Source of the DNA: Mangifera indica
Lineage: Eukaryota; Streptophyta; Magnoliopsida; Sapindales; Anacardiaceae
Assembly: GCF_011075055.1 (NCBI RefSeq)
Contig: NC_058140.1
Coordinates: 12,584,668 to 12,648,667, forward strand
Length of the DNA stretch: 64,000 nt
Direction of reading: 5' to 3'
Position 1 is the stretch's first letter; the number at the start of each line of letters is the position of its first letter. A program made the translations under genes and the position numbers. Of the stretch, positions 1 to 12,400 are shown in pieces. The notes under the pieces are model-generated. The model was not told the DNA's origin and did not search any database. It saw only the letters and a program-made list of their open reading frames with translations.

Positions 1-2107
1 TTAATCAGTACTTTATATCTTATGTATAGATTCTATTGATTTAAGATTGAAAGTTTTTAATCAGTTCATATATATTCAATCTTACATTCGAAAACTCAAT
101 TTACCTCTCCTCGATTAATGTTAAACCCTAATTTCTTGGAGGTTGATTCAAGGGACAATAAGTCTTTATGTATTTACTGATATTTCCCGTCTCTCATCAG
201 CCTGCCCCCAAGAAGCTCCTACATCTACAAGAATGTTCTACTACAAGCCAATTCTAACTAGTTGTTTATGAGAGTTTCCACAAATCGATTGCATGTCCCA
301 ATTGTGCTTTATCTAAATTTGAGGCAATATTTGATTCCTTTTTAGTCATGTCTCCATCTCAATTAGTTATGGTAAGACTATTTTGTAGCTCTTCATAGTA
401 ACTAGTCAAGCTATCAAATGATGAATTATAGCTTTGAAAATTTGATAATCTGGACCATATAATCTGAGGAGGTCGGCTCTTGATATATTAAACCACACAA
501 GCTTTGTTGTTGGGTCATATATGTTGAAAAATATGAAATAATATCACTATCACCTTCAACAAGCTTCTCCTACTATGGTTGTTCTCAAATATTATCTATT
601 TTAATATGGTATAAGTCTCACATATTTATAAAACTTTCAAAAAAAAAATCTAAGTTCGAACCTTTCTCACATTTGTAAAACTTTGATTTGATTTATCAAA
701 AAAAAAAAAGAAAAAGAAAAAGAAGAAGTCTCAAATATTTGATTTAATGCTTCAAGTAAGCATCATCATTCACCCAAAACACATAACTACTAAGTTGAGG
801 GAACTCATAGCTTATAAATTTGAACCAGAATCTTGTTCATTAGTGATACTGGAAAGTAACGTGACTATTGAATAATTAGCTCCGTCAATATAACAATGGA
901 CTCGATGGTTGTCTTATTTTATTATCAATATATATGTGTATGTGCGTGTGCGCGCGCGCTCTGGAACTGATGCACTTGAAAATGTGCATTGGATTCTATC
1001 AAACTTTATATATATTGATTAGTATAATGCAAAGTGATTATTTGTAAAGATAATTGGCTTAGGCACATGAACTTCCCTGCTCAAATTTGTAATGCAGAAA
1101 CTTCAAAAATGGACTCTGTGGGTGCACCAAAATTTATGGGCCCATTTGGCCATCTGAGGTTCATCGGCCCTTAAAATTTGGCCCATGAAAAGTATTTTCA
1201 TTGCACAATATTATTAGAATAAAAATTGGCCATATTAGGGTGGCTATGGTGCTTTTTGAGGGTATGTTTGGCACCATCCAAGATGGAGTCAATATAGATT
1301 TGTTGTTGCTATTTAATAGTTTCCAAGAAAAGCAAAAACTTCGCTTCATTTAGTACTTGTATAATTTACCCTAGAATCAATGCATTCTTTACCATAAATG
1401 CTCAGAAATTTAATAAGAGTAATATCATATATACACTTTTTTTTTTTTATATAATTTAGATATACAGATAGTGTATTATCATGTGATTAAGTGTTATTTT
1501 TTTTTTCAAAATTATCCAATCACATGACAAATTATCTGTCTACTCAAATCGTGCACTAAATATATATAAGCATAGTTTTATTAATTTAATAATGCATTGT
1601 AAAAATTGGATAAAAATGTATAATTTTTTGATGAATTTATAAAAATTCCTTTGCCAACTATGATTTATATACGAGATGAAATTATCCCACTTCCCATCTT
1701 TATGAGTGTTGGATAAACACAATTAACAACAATATGCAGTAAAAATGCTCCACAGATTACCCAAAATGCAGGTCTGCAAGCAGGTTTGGCAAGTTCTAAT
1801 GTCAAAAGAAATACAAGAGATAAGAGGGACAAAGTTTTCTTTCTTTTTATCCTGAAATTTTTATTAATATCAATAATCAAATTCTAAATATAAACTGTAA
1901 AATTTATTCTGACAATTACCCTAATATATCAGAGCAAATGGGTCATACCTTGTGCATTTCTTTCACCTTGACACAAAATTAATCAGTCATTCAACTTAAT
2001 GCTATAAAAAGATCATCCTTCAATCCCTATTTTCCTATTTCACATAATTATATTGATCCCTTCAAGCTTACTGAAAGAAACAACAATGAACTACTCTCAA
2101 CATTGTA
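1..2107. other. AT-rich intergenic DNA, no supported gene
   Basis: I see no reading frame with a recognisable domain here. The stretch holds poly-A/T runs, a perfect alternating purine-pyrimidine tract at 928-959 and, near 1427-1560, one copy of a dispersed AT-rich palindromic repeat. The end nearest 2107 probably contains the 3' UTR of the nitrite reductase gene, which is transcribed leftward. Confidence 0.6.
928..959. repeat. Alternating purine-pyrimidine tract (TA/TG/CG)
   Basis: For 32 bases every step alternates purine and pyrimidine, grading from TA through TG to a (CG)n end. Such tracts favour left-handed Z-DNA under negative supercoiling (established). Whether this one has any role is unknown. 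Confidence 0.85.
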
Positions 2108-4639
2108 TCAATCTTCTGCCTCTTCCCTCTCTCTAGGGACAGCTCCAAAATGTTTCACTAAAATGTCCACAACTACAGGCACCAAGTTCTTACAAGGCAC
2201 AGCCTTCTTGTAAATTTCTCCCAAATGCGAGTCGCTCCCGATTTGCCCTCCCAAGAACACATCAACTCCTTCACAGGGCTTGCCATTCTCATCCCTTGCA
2301 ATGCACCCCATGAAACCAATATCAGCAACTTGAACTTGCCCACATGTGTTAGGACAACCGGTCCAATGCATCCTCACCGGCTGAGTAACTGCCACGAGCC
2401 TCTGCACCTCCTTGGTGACATTTAAGGCCCTTGCTTTTGTCTCGATAATTGCTTGCCCGCAAAACTGATTTCCTGTGCATGCAACTAGGCCCTTCATGAG
2501 AATAGGTGGCTCTGGTGAAAACTTGTTTAGTAAAGGCTCATTAAGCAAGGCTTCAAGTTTCGAATTCTTGATGTTGGGAATTATGATATTCTGCTCTACT
2601 GTGAGCCGGAGTTCGCCTGAGCCATATGTCTCTGCTAAATGAGCAAGCTCATCCATTTCATCCGCCTGGACTCGACCAACCAGAATGTGGAGACCCACAT
2701 AGCTAAATCCTTCCTGTTTTTGTGAATGGACACCAAGATAATCTCTCCTCTTCCATTGCCTCTGTATCAAGTCTTCCAAGGATGCTCTTTCCAGCTTTTG
2801 TTCAGGCATTCTCTTCTTGACCTCTGCCCTGAATCCTTCGATTCCCTGTATATATTCAAAATTAATGAGTAAACCGGAAAATCTATGAATAAGCAAATGA
2901 CAAAGTATCGATGTGGTAGAGTTGCTCACAAGTTCATCAATTAACCACATCATTCTTGTTTTTTGCCTGTTTCCTCTATAGCCAAGATCTCTGTAAGCCT
3001 CTAACACGGCTTTGCACACTGATATCATATCATCAGCCGAGACCCAGGCATCAAGAGGAATTGCCTCAGCACATCGCTTGGGACTAAAGAACCCACCCAC
3101 TAGCAGGTTGAATCCAAAACGTCCACCCTTTGTAGCAGGCATGTAAGCAAGATCATTTATGTGAGGATGTTCAAAAAGATCATGGGTACCCACTACACAC
3201 ACATTCCACTTCCTTGGCCTGCTCAAATGAAAGAAAAAAAAGTAACACAAAACAGAAGAAAATCATTTCTAGCTCATTGTTATTGGAGATTTAAAAGAAA
3301 TCCAAATTAAAATCTTGCAATAATACAACAGGGCTAATAACCAGGCCTCTTCCTAAATGAAAACCAAGCGCTAGAAACAAATTCTACATTGAAGTTTCTA
3401 TTTTTAACACTCAAAAATAGAATTGTGCTTTATGGTATATGTTGTGATTGAAAATGGACTTACAAGTTAGTGATAGTCGGATTGCCCTGTGCATTGGCAG
3501 TAATGAAATGGGATAGCATGTTGGTGTAAGGCCTAGTATCAACAATTTCATCAGGATCGATGCCAGCAATTGGGTTTCCAACAGGATTTCTCACATTGTC
3601 CATGCCACTCTGTAGACTTGTCAAGCCAACTTCAGCAAGACCGTTAAGAATGTCTGGTACATCAGGCAAAACCACTCCGCGAATTTGCCAGTTTTGCCTG
3701 GTGGTCACATCTGCACAACCATCCTTCCCATATTTCCTTATCACACTGGCCAAATATCGTGTTTGTTCACTTGTTGTCACCCCGTTTGGTAGCTTCAATC
3801 TCATCATAAATCTACCATCTAAGCATCACCACAATAAGACATGTTATTTCATTATAACAAGGGTACCAAACAATTAAGAATCAGGTAATCATTTTGCTAT
3901 TCAAATACATAGAGAACTCAAACAAGACAGAGTCAAGACCTATCTTTGCATTGCCACAAATTGAAGTGAATTCAACCAAATAGACCGTTGATTCACTTAT
4001 TTCTCAAATTCAACAGAAAGATAAAGGGTTCCAAGAAAAAATACTAATGATATGGTTACTAAACTCAACATCACAGACAATCTTACTTCACCTAAGTAGA
4101 GTACCTCCTGTTTCTAAATGATCTCATCAAACTGAGGCTAAATGAACTACATGTGAATCAATTTATAAAAACTCTCCACTAAAACTGATGTTCAAAAGAA
4201 TATGAAGTTAAAATTAGAAAGAAATGAAAGAGCTTAGTATGTGATAGAACTTACACTGATGCTTTCTCCTGTGAAACAAACCAAGCCACTTGAGCCTAAC
4301 ATCAATATCATCCTTAGTAATCTTATCTCTATCAATCTCCTCCAGTGACATCTTAGCAAGCTCTTCAATCCCATTCTCCATAAAAAGCTTCATAGGCTCT
4401 TTCTCAATCTTAACCTTCTCTTGAGGATTAATCCCTTGTCTAAACTTCTCCTTCAACACAAAGTAGCCATCTTTCTCCTCCACTCTCAGTTCCAACCTAG
4501 CAGCGTCCACCTCAGTACCGGCCAATTGGGCCACAGGTGGCGTGGCAAGAACCCATGTCTTTGGACGAGAAGAAGAAGATGAAGATGGCAAGAGCCGAAC
4601 AGAAGGGAATTGTACTGATGAAAAAGAAGCCGATGACAT
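2108..4639 (-). CDS. NIR: Ferredoxin-nitrite reductase, chloroplast
   Basis: Reduces nitrite to ammonium with six electrons from ferredoxin in plastids, the second step of nitrate assimilation. Four exons join in phase: 4639-4255, 3818-3464, 3218-2930 and 2845-2108, giving 588 residues, the usual length for plant NiR. The Ser-rich first ~30 residues look like a transit peptide. The siroheme/4Fe-4S ligands are all present: Cys466 and Cys472 in CTGNQFC, Cys507 and Cys511 in GCPNTC, with the family's characteristic spacing. The duplicated nitrite/sulfite reductase ferredoxin-like folds are evident from FMMRLKLPNGVTT and the matching later block. I start at the ATG at 4639 because MSSASF begins the transit peptide; the frame is open a little further upstream without a better start. 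A nitrate-response element lies at 4799-4824. No lesion is seen. Confidence 0.97.
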
Positions 4640-4798
4640 GATAGTTGTGAAGAGTTGCAGCACACAGAAGAAGAATGAAAATGTTAGTGTTGATGATGCT
4701 GAAGAATGAAATGAAGAGAGAAAGGAGCGTGGCCATTTTTGTAAGAGACGAAAGGGAACCTTTGGAAGAAGAGGAGAGGTGAGAATTGCTTGATGGGA

Positions 4799-4824
4799 TG
4801 ACTTTTGGGATGTGTTAAGGGTCA
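4799..4824 (-). promoter_or_regulatory. Nitrate-responsive element (NRE) of the NiR promoter
   Basis: On the minus strand the sequence reads TGACCCTT, ten bases, then AAAAGTCA. The NRE bound by NIN-like proteins in nitrite reductase promoters has the form tGACcCTT-N10-AAGagtcc (established). The left half matches fully, the spacing is exactly ten, and the right half matches at six of eight positions. It lies about 160 bp upstream of the NiR ATG, in the correct orientation. Confidence 0.75.
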
Positions 4825-6498
4825 GCTTCTTGTTTCTAAATTATATTTGGAGTGAGCTGAGAAGCTGACAATGAACACTTAATATTTTGTAGACTGCTGT
4901 TATATTTTATTTTGCCATGGATTTTCTTTCTAAAATTAGGGCTATCTAGAAGCTCGACATCTGTGGTGAAATTGATTTTGTTCTGTGTTTTGTGGCATGC
5001 AATAGGATGGAGGGTTGGATTCTAGCCCGAAAACAAGTTTGGTTTAAACAATTCAAATTTCAGTTTAAATTTGAAAATTAAATGTTTTAAGTTTCAACTC
5101 ATTATTAAGAGATATTCGACGTATCAAGCTTACAAATATAAAAAAAAAATTAATATAAATTAACAAAAATATTATTTTTATCAATACAAATTAAAATAAT
5201 GTCTTTTAATTATTTTTTTAATTTACAATATCAATAGAACTAACACTCAGATTGATTTACACTAAAACTGAACTTAAAATTAGTTTTTCTCAAATGAATT
5301 ATGTTTAAATATCTTTAAGAGAAACTCAACATCCTTTAAATCGAATCAAACTTGAATTTGGGTTAATTCAACTCAACTTAGTTCAACCCTAACCTTAAAA
5401 TGAATAAAGGGATCATATATTGGGTGACTAGCCCCCCTCCCTATCCTACTATAGAAATAGTTTATCTAACAAAGGGGGATTAATCTGAGGAAAGGAATAA
5501 ATAAATGAGAACGACGAATTGAATTAAAATTAATTAATGTGAAGAAGATTAAGGTTAACTGGGTATGGCACGCGGATAACCGGGAAAGACAGGAGAGTTT
5601 AACTTAGCCTTATGAAGCAGCCAAGAGCCAAGTTGTCTCATCCTCAACTACCCGCCACACACTTTGATTATTTTTCAGTTTGACTATTAAAGCACCCTTA
5701 CAACTGTACCAACGTCCATTTTCCTATAAATAATTTCAAATTCTATGATTTATCTCGAATAGAAAACAAACATATTCATTACTCAATTTAATCTTCATGC
5801 AAGATGGGGGAAAGACACAACCTTTCACTGCAGAGAGACCATAAGCTGCATAGATTTCAAAACAAATGATGGGAACCGGGGAGCCGAGGGAATTGAGCCC
5901 GGCACATGCTGTCAATTTGTTCCTCAATATTACTCACGCTTCCCAAAAATTAATAATGCATATTCATGCTCACCCTCCTGTTAAGTACTGATGAATCATA
6001 TCTCCTTAAGCTGCATCATAATCAAGATTTTACCTGAACTGCAACATTAGAAGTCTATTATCCTAGTTCTCCGGGCCAGTAACATCGTTTCCCAATAGGC
6101 ACTGGGATTTCTGGGGAAGCTATTATTTTAATAACAAAATATGCCCCCATCAAAAAAATTATATTTAGCATGATAGTTTTCCTAAAGCATGAGCAATGAA
6201 TTGCTCTATTTCAATAGTTTATATGAAGGACAAAGAAAGATTGAGTTTACTTCTAGTACATTCCATGTATGAATTGATCTGTCACTGCCTACACTACTGG
6301 CTTAACAAATAAGCCATTGGGAGTTTTCAACTCTTGCTCTTTCCTACAATCTAGCAGTTCCATATTCTTGTGAAAAGTGCACTAAAATACATACACAAAA
6401 GCAATATACCCAGATGAAGTTGCCTTGTTCCCTTCTGCAAATATTTCATCAATGCTGAAATTTCTATGGTCCATGCACTCAAGAGTATAAACTTCAAT
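4825..6498. other. Intergenic: NiR upstream region and fucosyltransferase 3' flank
   Basis: AT-rich DNA between two leftward genes. It should contain the distal NiR promoter and, near 6498, the 3' UTR of the fucosyltransferase gene. Between about 5030 and 5400 there is a low-complexity stretch rich in TCAA/TTGA words that resembles the interiors of hAT-like relics seen elsewhere in the window, but I could not find its ends. No coding region is supported. Confidence 0.5.
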
Positions 6499-9400
6499 CT
6501 AGACAAATATGACTTCAAACTTTGCACAAGGGTTCCTTTCTATGTGATTCTTAAGGTCAGCATCTCCTTGGAATTTAAAGGTGTACAAAGCTTGTCTCTG
6601 TGTAAAGCCAACAGGGTATATTCTGTAAATTTTTAGTTCATCCGCTCCTCGTAAACTTAAAGGTCTTTCCTGCTTCCAAATTGGCACGTGCTTTAGAGAC
6701 TTGAACTTCATCAGCACTGCTGATTCCAAGCCTTTTAGTGTCAAACTCCCAGACCTGCCCATCAAATGGAAATAAGGATTTTCTTTAAACAAGGAATATG
6801 GGATCAGCAAATGGTTGACAACCACAAATTTAATGCCTAATAAGGATATATCTGAGACGGAAACAAAAGCTCATCATATAAAGGCCACACATCCTCATCT
6901 CCCAGGGTTAATTGTGCGGCGGTAGATTTCAATTATAGAATTCTAATGCTTGTCTATTCTCTAAGACAAAAAGGCAAGTCCCCAGAAAATTTAACCTGGC
7001 AAATAAGGGTTTAATATTGAAAATAAAAATACACAGAGGTTACCTTAAAAAAATGGACTCCATATAAAACCTCCCTCTTTCTCTAACATACAAATGATGG
7101 ACAGTTTCTGAGCCTTTGTTACACCTGCAAGGGCGTTTCTTGAAATCAGGGCCTTTTTCTTCTTGCTCCTGAATCATTGTTGCTAGGTGAATGCAAAGTC
7201 GACATGATGAGTGCACCGCAGCCATATCCACAAGTGCCTTAAAGGAATCAGAAGGGCCCTCATACTTCCAACTAATCAGTAGAAATTAATTGTTTTTAAG
7301 CATGTATTAGTTGGCATCTCATTTTTAACAAAAGACCTCATGAAGGTAGGAAGATAAGAAAAAGAACAAGAAAAAACTAAAGAAAAGGTACCTTTCCTAT
7401 GGTAAATTAAAGATTAAAAAAATAAAAAAAGAACAGGAGTATATCCTATAATCTTATACAAACACGGTATAGTTGGATTTAGGGGTGTAATCAAACCAAG
7501 CCAAACCGAATAATGCTTGGCTCAAGCTTAGCTTGATGGTATAAAGTTCACCAAGCTGGTAAGTTCTCAAACTGAACTTGTGACAGAAACGATTTACTTG
7601 AGTTCAACCCAAAAAATTACATTTAAAAGCCTCAAATAATTAATTTAAACCCAATAAATTATATATTTATCAATTACCATCCATTTTAAGGGTGTAAATA
7701 CAATATTTAAAACTTTCAACGGTTTATTAATATTTTAGTGAGCTTGCAAGCTCACCGAGCCAATCAACAACAAGCTCATGCTCGAGTTTCACTCAATTAA
7801 TCGAACTTGACTCGATGAAAACCCCTAGTTAGATCACCATCCTTCACTTGATAAATTCGAACCTTACCTTATTGACTGATTGAATACATCAGGGTTTTCT
7901 GCAATATATTTCATGGTCTTTGCAACAATCTTGACATCTTCTAACTCCCGAATATGTAATATTGCATTAGGAGAAGGAGAAAATTCTTGAATATTTGGTG
8001 CACCAATGAACACAGGAATTGTGCCTACAAAATAACAAATTTATTAATAAAAAAATATTACCAAAATTCTGAAATTTCAATTTTAGAAGTAACTTCATCT
8101 AGATATCTCACGAGCCAACATAAACTCAAACCATTCAACATACAAGTCAGTCGCAAATAAGTTATTATAACATTTAAAGTGCTTTTGTTGGGATAGGGGA
8201 CCTATTTTAAGATATTAAAATTTATCCTATAAAAGAGTAATTAGGATGGTAAGGAGTGAGAAGAATTAGTAAATTTTGGAAAATCTTAAGGTTGTGGGCA
8301 GCCTTAAAGTTGATCAATAGGTCACCGGCGCCTCGAATGGTCGGAAATAGGAGGCCTTTGCTCCTCGAATTATCTCGTTTATCCATGTAAAAACACCCTT
8401 TTATCAATAAAATTATTTCTGTTTTCTTTATTTGTTGGTTCGTTTGTTGTTTTTGGGTCACCCATGGTTAGATACCTAGCAAAATGGTATTAGAGAGGTG
8501 AGAGATTTGGCAAGGGAGGTGACTAGAAAAAGAGATCAACGGTCAGAAGCTTGGGTGGAGAAAACAGCTAAAGGGAAGTCGAATCAACTTGGGTGGAAGC
8601 CGAGGGAGACAGAAAGACACCTAAATAGGTGTGGAGAGACACATCAACTTCTGGAAATGGTGAAGAAATAAAAAGTGATGGAGAAAAATGGAAGAATATG
8701 AAATGGCATTAGGAAGGTGCAGCAGCATTGCAGCTGGAGCATAGATCAGAAAGATGGAACACCAGAATTCATCGGCAAAAGGTAAAAGGTCGCCAAAAAG
8801 TTGCAATGTTGTTGCTGGAGGTGAGATCGGTGACAAAAAATGATGGTAGAAGATGAATTGGCACCAGAAAGGCTAAAGGGCATGACGACAGCAGCCGAAA
8901 ATGTGAAAATCACTGTGTTAGGGTTTGGATTTGGCAGGAGGAGAAGAAGAAGCATAAAAGACAAGATAAAAAGGCAAAACAAAAAATATTTGGCAGTTAG
9001 CAAATAAGAAGGAAAAAAAAGGGAAAAGATGACTACTAGCACATAAGAAAAGAGAAAAAAAAAAAAAACGAGACAATTGCCAGAGAAAAAAAGATATAAA
9101 TTACAACTGCAGGATGTGACAAATTGTTTTGGTGTTATCTTCCATAGGTAAAACCAAATTTTGCCAGCCTATGGTTTGACATCCCAATTTTTAGCCAACA
9201 GAAAAACAATTCAGCAAAAAAAATAACTAGCAGAAAAAATAAAGAGGAAAAGAATATCAAAAAAAAAATTAATATATACAAAAATACTCGTCCAAAAACA
9301 ATTCTAATTTTTCCAGCTTGAGGACAAGGTGGTTTTCAAAAGGGTGCATAATGTTAGGACAGGGGGACACTTTGTCCTATTTTAATAGGATAGGTTTTAT

Positions 9401-12400
9401 TAAATAAAGGAGAAGATTGGATTTTCAAGGGAAAGAGAAAGAAGAATTAGGGAATTTTGGGCAACTTTTGGGTTGTGAAAAGCCTTAGAGCTGATTGGGA
9501 AGTTTTTGACACCTTGAATGGTCGGAAATGGGAGACCTTAGCTGGTAAAATTGTTCGGTTTATTCATGTAAATACCTTTTAATCAATAAAATGGTTTTTA
9601 TTTTTTTATTTGTTGGTTTGATTCTTGTTTTTGGGTGAAAATGTGGCTGGATACCTAACAGCTTTAAAATTAAAAATGGAAACATTTCATTCGCAAAATT
9701 TTTTAGGCAAGACCAATAAGGAAATTGATCACACCATTCTTTAATATGCAATGGAAATGAGAGTAGGAGTTAATTTCATACCAGCAACAAGAGACTGGAA
9801 GAATTTTTCGGTGACATAATCTTCTTCATTCGAATTCTCAAAAGCCAAGCTAAATTTATAGCGCTTCAGAGTTTCCACTTTGTCCACTGCAGATATCATT
9901 CAAACAATTACTTTCACATGACATTTGTCCAGATGCATATATATGATAAATGGTTTACGGATTCTTTAGCAAATTAACAATCAATACATAAGATATTGAC
10001 CCATCCTTCAGCAAATTCAGGAAGCACATAAAAGAACACAATTCTAAAGTTGCATCTGAAGTGGTAACTAAATCTAGTGCTTTCACTGACATTTAACGTT
10101 AATCATCAAAGCATAATTATAGAATATTAAAATAATCTTATGTTGTAAGGCTCCCCAACATGTTGTGAAAGACAGGCATTGCCATCACTGGAATGTGAAT
10201 GAATCAACAGTTTCTTTGAAAGGTAAACTTTATTCGCTTCCTATAACATTTGGCCAAATTATTAGACCTTGCTGATATGGTAAAATAATCAGAGACTTCC
10301 CTAACAGGAGAAGTTTTTGATAAATATTATGAAACTTCAATTAAGCTTCCTAATCTAGTGATCAACTTCAAAGAAGGTTTAATCTAATAATCATTTTTAA
10401 GCTATAATGAAACAGCAGTGTCAATACAAACACTTTCACAAATGATAGTTTTGTAAGCATAATTCTGGCTAGTTGTAAATAAGGTTCTTTCAGAACTCCA
10501 CAGCCCTAACTCAGCAATTTATTAGTGTCTGTGTGTATATTCAGCAAAATGAACTTCAAAATTTATTGATTTCAAAATCTTATGCCAATAAAAAGATACT
10601 TAAATCTGAAGATAAAGTCAACCTGATAAAAAACACAAACTTCCTCCCTTACACATGACAAGAACAATGCAGTAAGCTGATAAATGTTATCACTATCAAA
10701 AACTTGATAAGTTAAGAACCACGCATAAACTTCACATAGGAAGGCAATGATATAAGCACAAAAGACCAAGAGGATGCAATGCACACAAAAAATCCTAAAC
10801 AGTAATCATGTTGTGATAGACGTCATCAGAATTTAATGATTTAAACAAGGAACAAGGCACTGATTCATACACAATTATCATAAAAATATAAACATGCAAT
10901 GTTTCATACCTCTTCCATCATGGTTACGATGGCAACCACCATAAGAATCTATCTTGATATTTTCCCTTTCAAGCGCTTCAAGAGCTTGCAAACGAAAGTT
11001 GCGAGCACCACAATTGGAAATGAAAGCAGCTGCAAGGGCACTCTCATTTTTTGGCTGGACCGGAGCCATGATATCATACTCGGCCCAGGAAAAATATCCA
11101 ACTGGTACATCTGATGAGAGACTAGTCGTCATTACTATCTTATATCCCCTCCTATTACATAAGATGAGTGAAAAGATTAGATAATTAATTTTAATGACCT
11201 TTTATAGGCATACATTTTTTTTCTAATTTCATTCCTTAACTGATGCATTAAACTACATGAACCATATATAATTGATGTCCACATATAAGTCAAAATATCC
11301 AAATTGATATAGATATGTCTGTATTTCATATAAACAGACATATATATTCCACTTTCTCAACAGAATATGATCAAACTGCCCACATCGAGACAGAAATTAG
11401 ATCCCCATGTGATAACCTACCTTTCCTCTACACCTTTCTCCATCAAATTATTTTCACTCTAGATCTCATTGCCATCATGGATTTACAAATTAGAAGACAT
11501 TTCTAATCCAAAGTACACTAACTCCACAGGAAAGGCTAAAACTATTGCTAGATGGTACACCACCTGCCCACCTCACTCCCTCCCTCAAAAAATATATTAA
11601 AATATAAAAACATTAACAAAATCAAAATAAATAAAAAAATTCACTAGCTCAAATACCCTCATAAAAAAATGGAAATGTCTTTTCTTTTCGTATACAACAA
11701 AGTCATCTTAGACAGTGCTTACCCACCGTCGTGCCTGAGCAATATTATTCTCAGCATAGTACTGAGCTGATTCCATTGAACGGAGCACACTAGTGATTTC
11801 AGTTGCTTGAGGAATGCCAAATGCAGCATCCGGATTCTTACCATGATTATATCCAAACTTGCAACCCACACCACAAGTTTTCCACTCCTAGATAGCATGC
11901 AAAGTGGAAGCTTAGATACAAAGTGAGGTAGAACTAAAGCATAACATTCAGTAATTGTGTCATCAGAACTCCCAGTCAAACCATCAAAGAAGATTGACTC
12001 ACAAGTCACAGAAACCATCAGCAATAGAGAATATTTCTCAAATCACAAGATCGATTGGCACTAAATCACTTATATCATGTGGCAAATGGTCATATAATTT
12101 CTGCTTTACAAAATATTTCCAATGATTTTATTAAACATATAAAAACAGGGAAGGAAAATAATGTAAACATTAAGGTCTAAACTGATTCAAATCCAAGATA
12201 GGGTCACCTGTAATCTAAATGGAGCACATTTCTCTAAATTTATACTAATAAACGCCAAAAATACCACAATGATTTTAACATGGCAATGCCTATACAAACA
12301 CAATGAATATAGTTCTCCAAGCTTACTGTAACTGTACCATTTCAGTCTAAACAGAAAATATTAAATAACAAGGTTGGGAAACTAATCTAAGTGGCAAGTT

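Larger units (their letters stand above)
8186..9660 (+). mobile_element. Small non-autonomous LTR retrotransposon (copia-like, TRIM/LARD type) in FUT intron 4
   Basis: The two LTRs, 8186-8481 and 9352-9660, are clearly related, begin TGTT and end CA. A primer-binding site starting TGGTATTAGAG follows the 5' LTR, close to the initiator-Met tRNA site TGGTATCAGAG used by copia elements. A purine-rich tract precedes the 3' LTR near 9322-9351. The 5-bp duplication GCTTT (8181-8185 and 9661-9665) is perfect. The 870-bp interior has no gag or pol homology that I can see, so mobilisation would have to be in trans. The LTRs differ at many positions and by about 13 bp in length, so the insertion is old. 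It lies antisense to the host gene. Confidence 0.92.

Noticed and set aside
1..480. Possible copia gag (UBN2-like) remnant on the minus strand
   Set aside because: Translation gave only short pieces between stops and no convincing motif.
1665..1880. 71-residue hydrophobic minus-strand frame
   Set aside because: It resembles nothing known and lies in AT-rich DNA with no splice partners. The hydrophobicity follows from T-rich codons.
8621..9042. Leu/Phe-rich minus-strand frames within the LTR element
   Set aside because: They lie antisense to the element, contain no domain and arise from its purine-rich interior.
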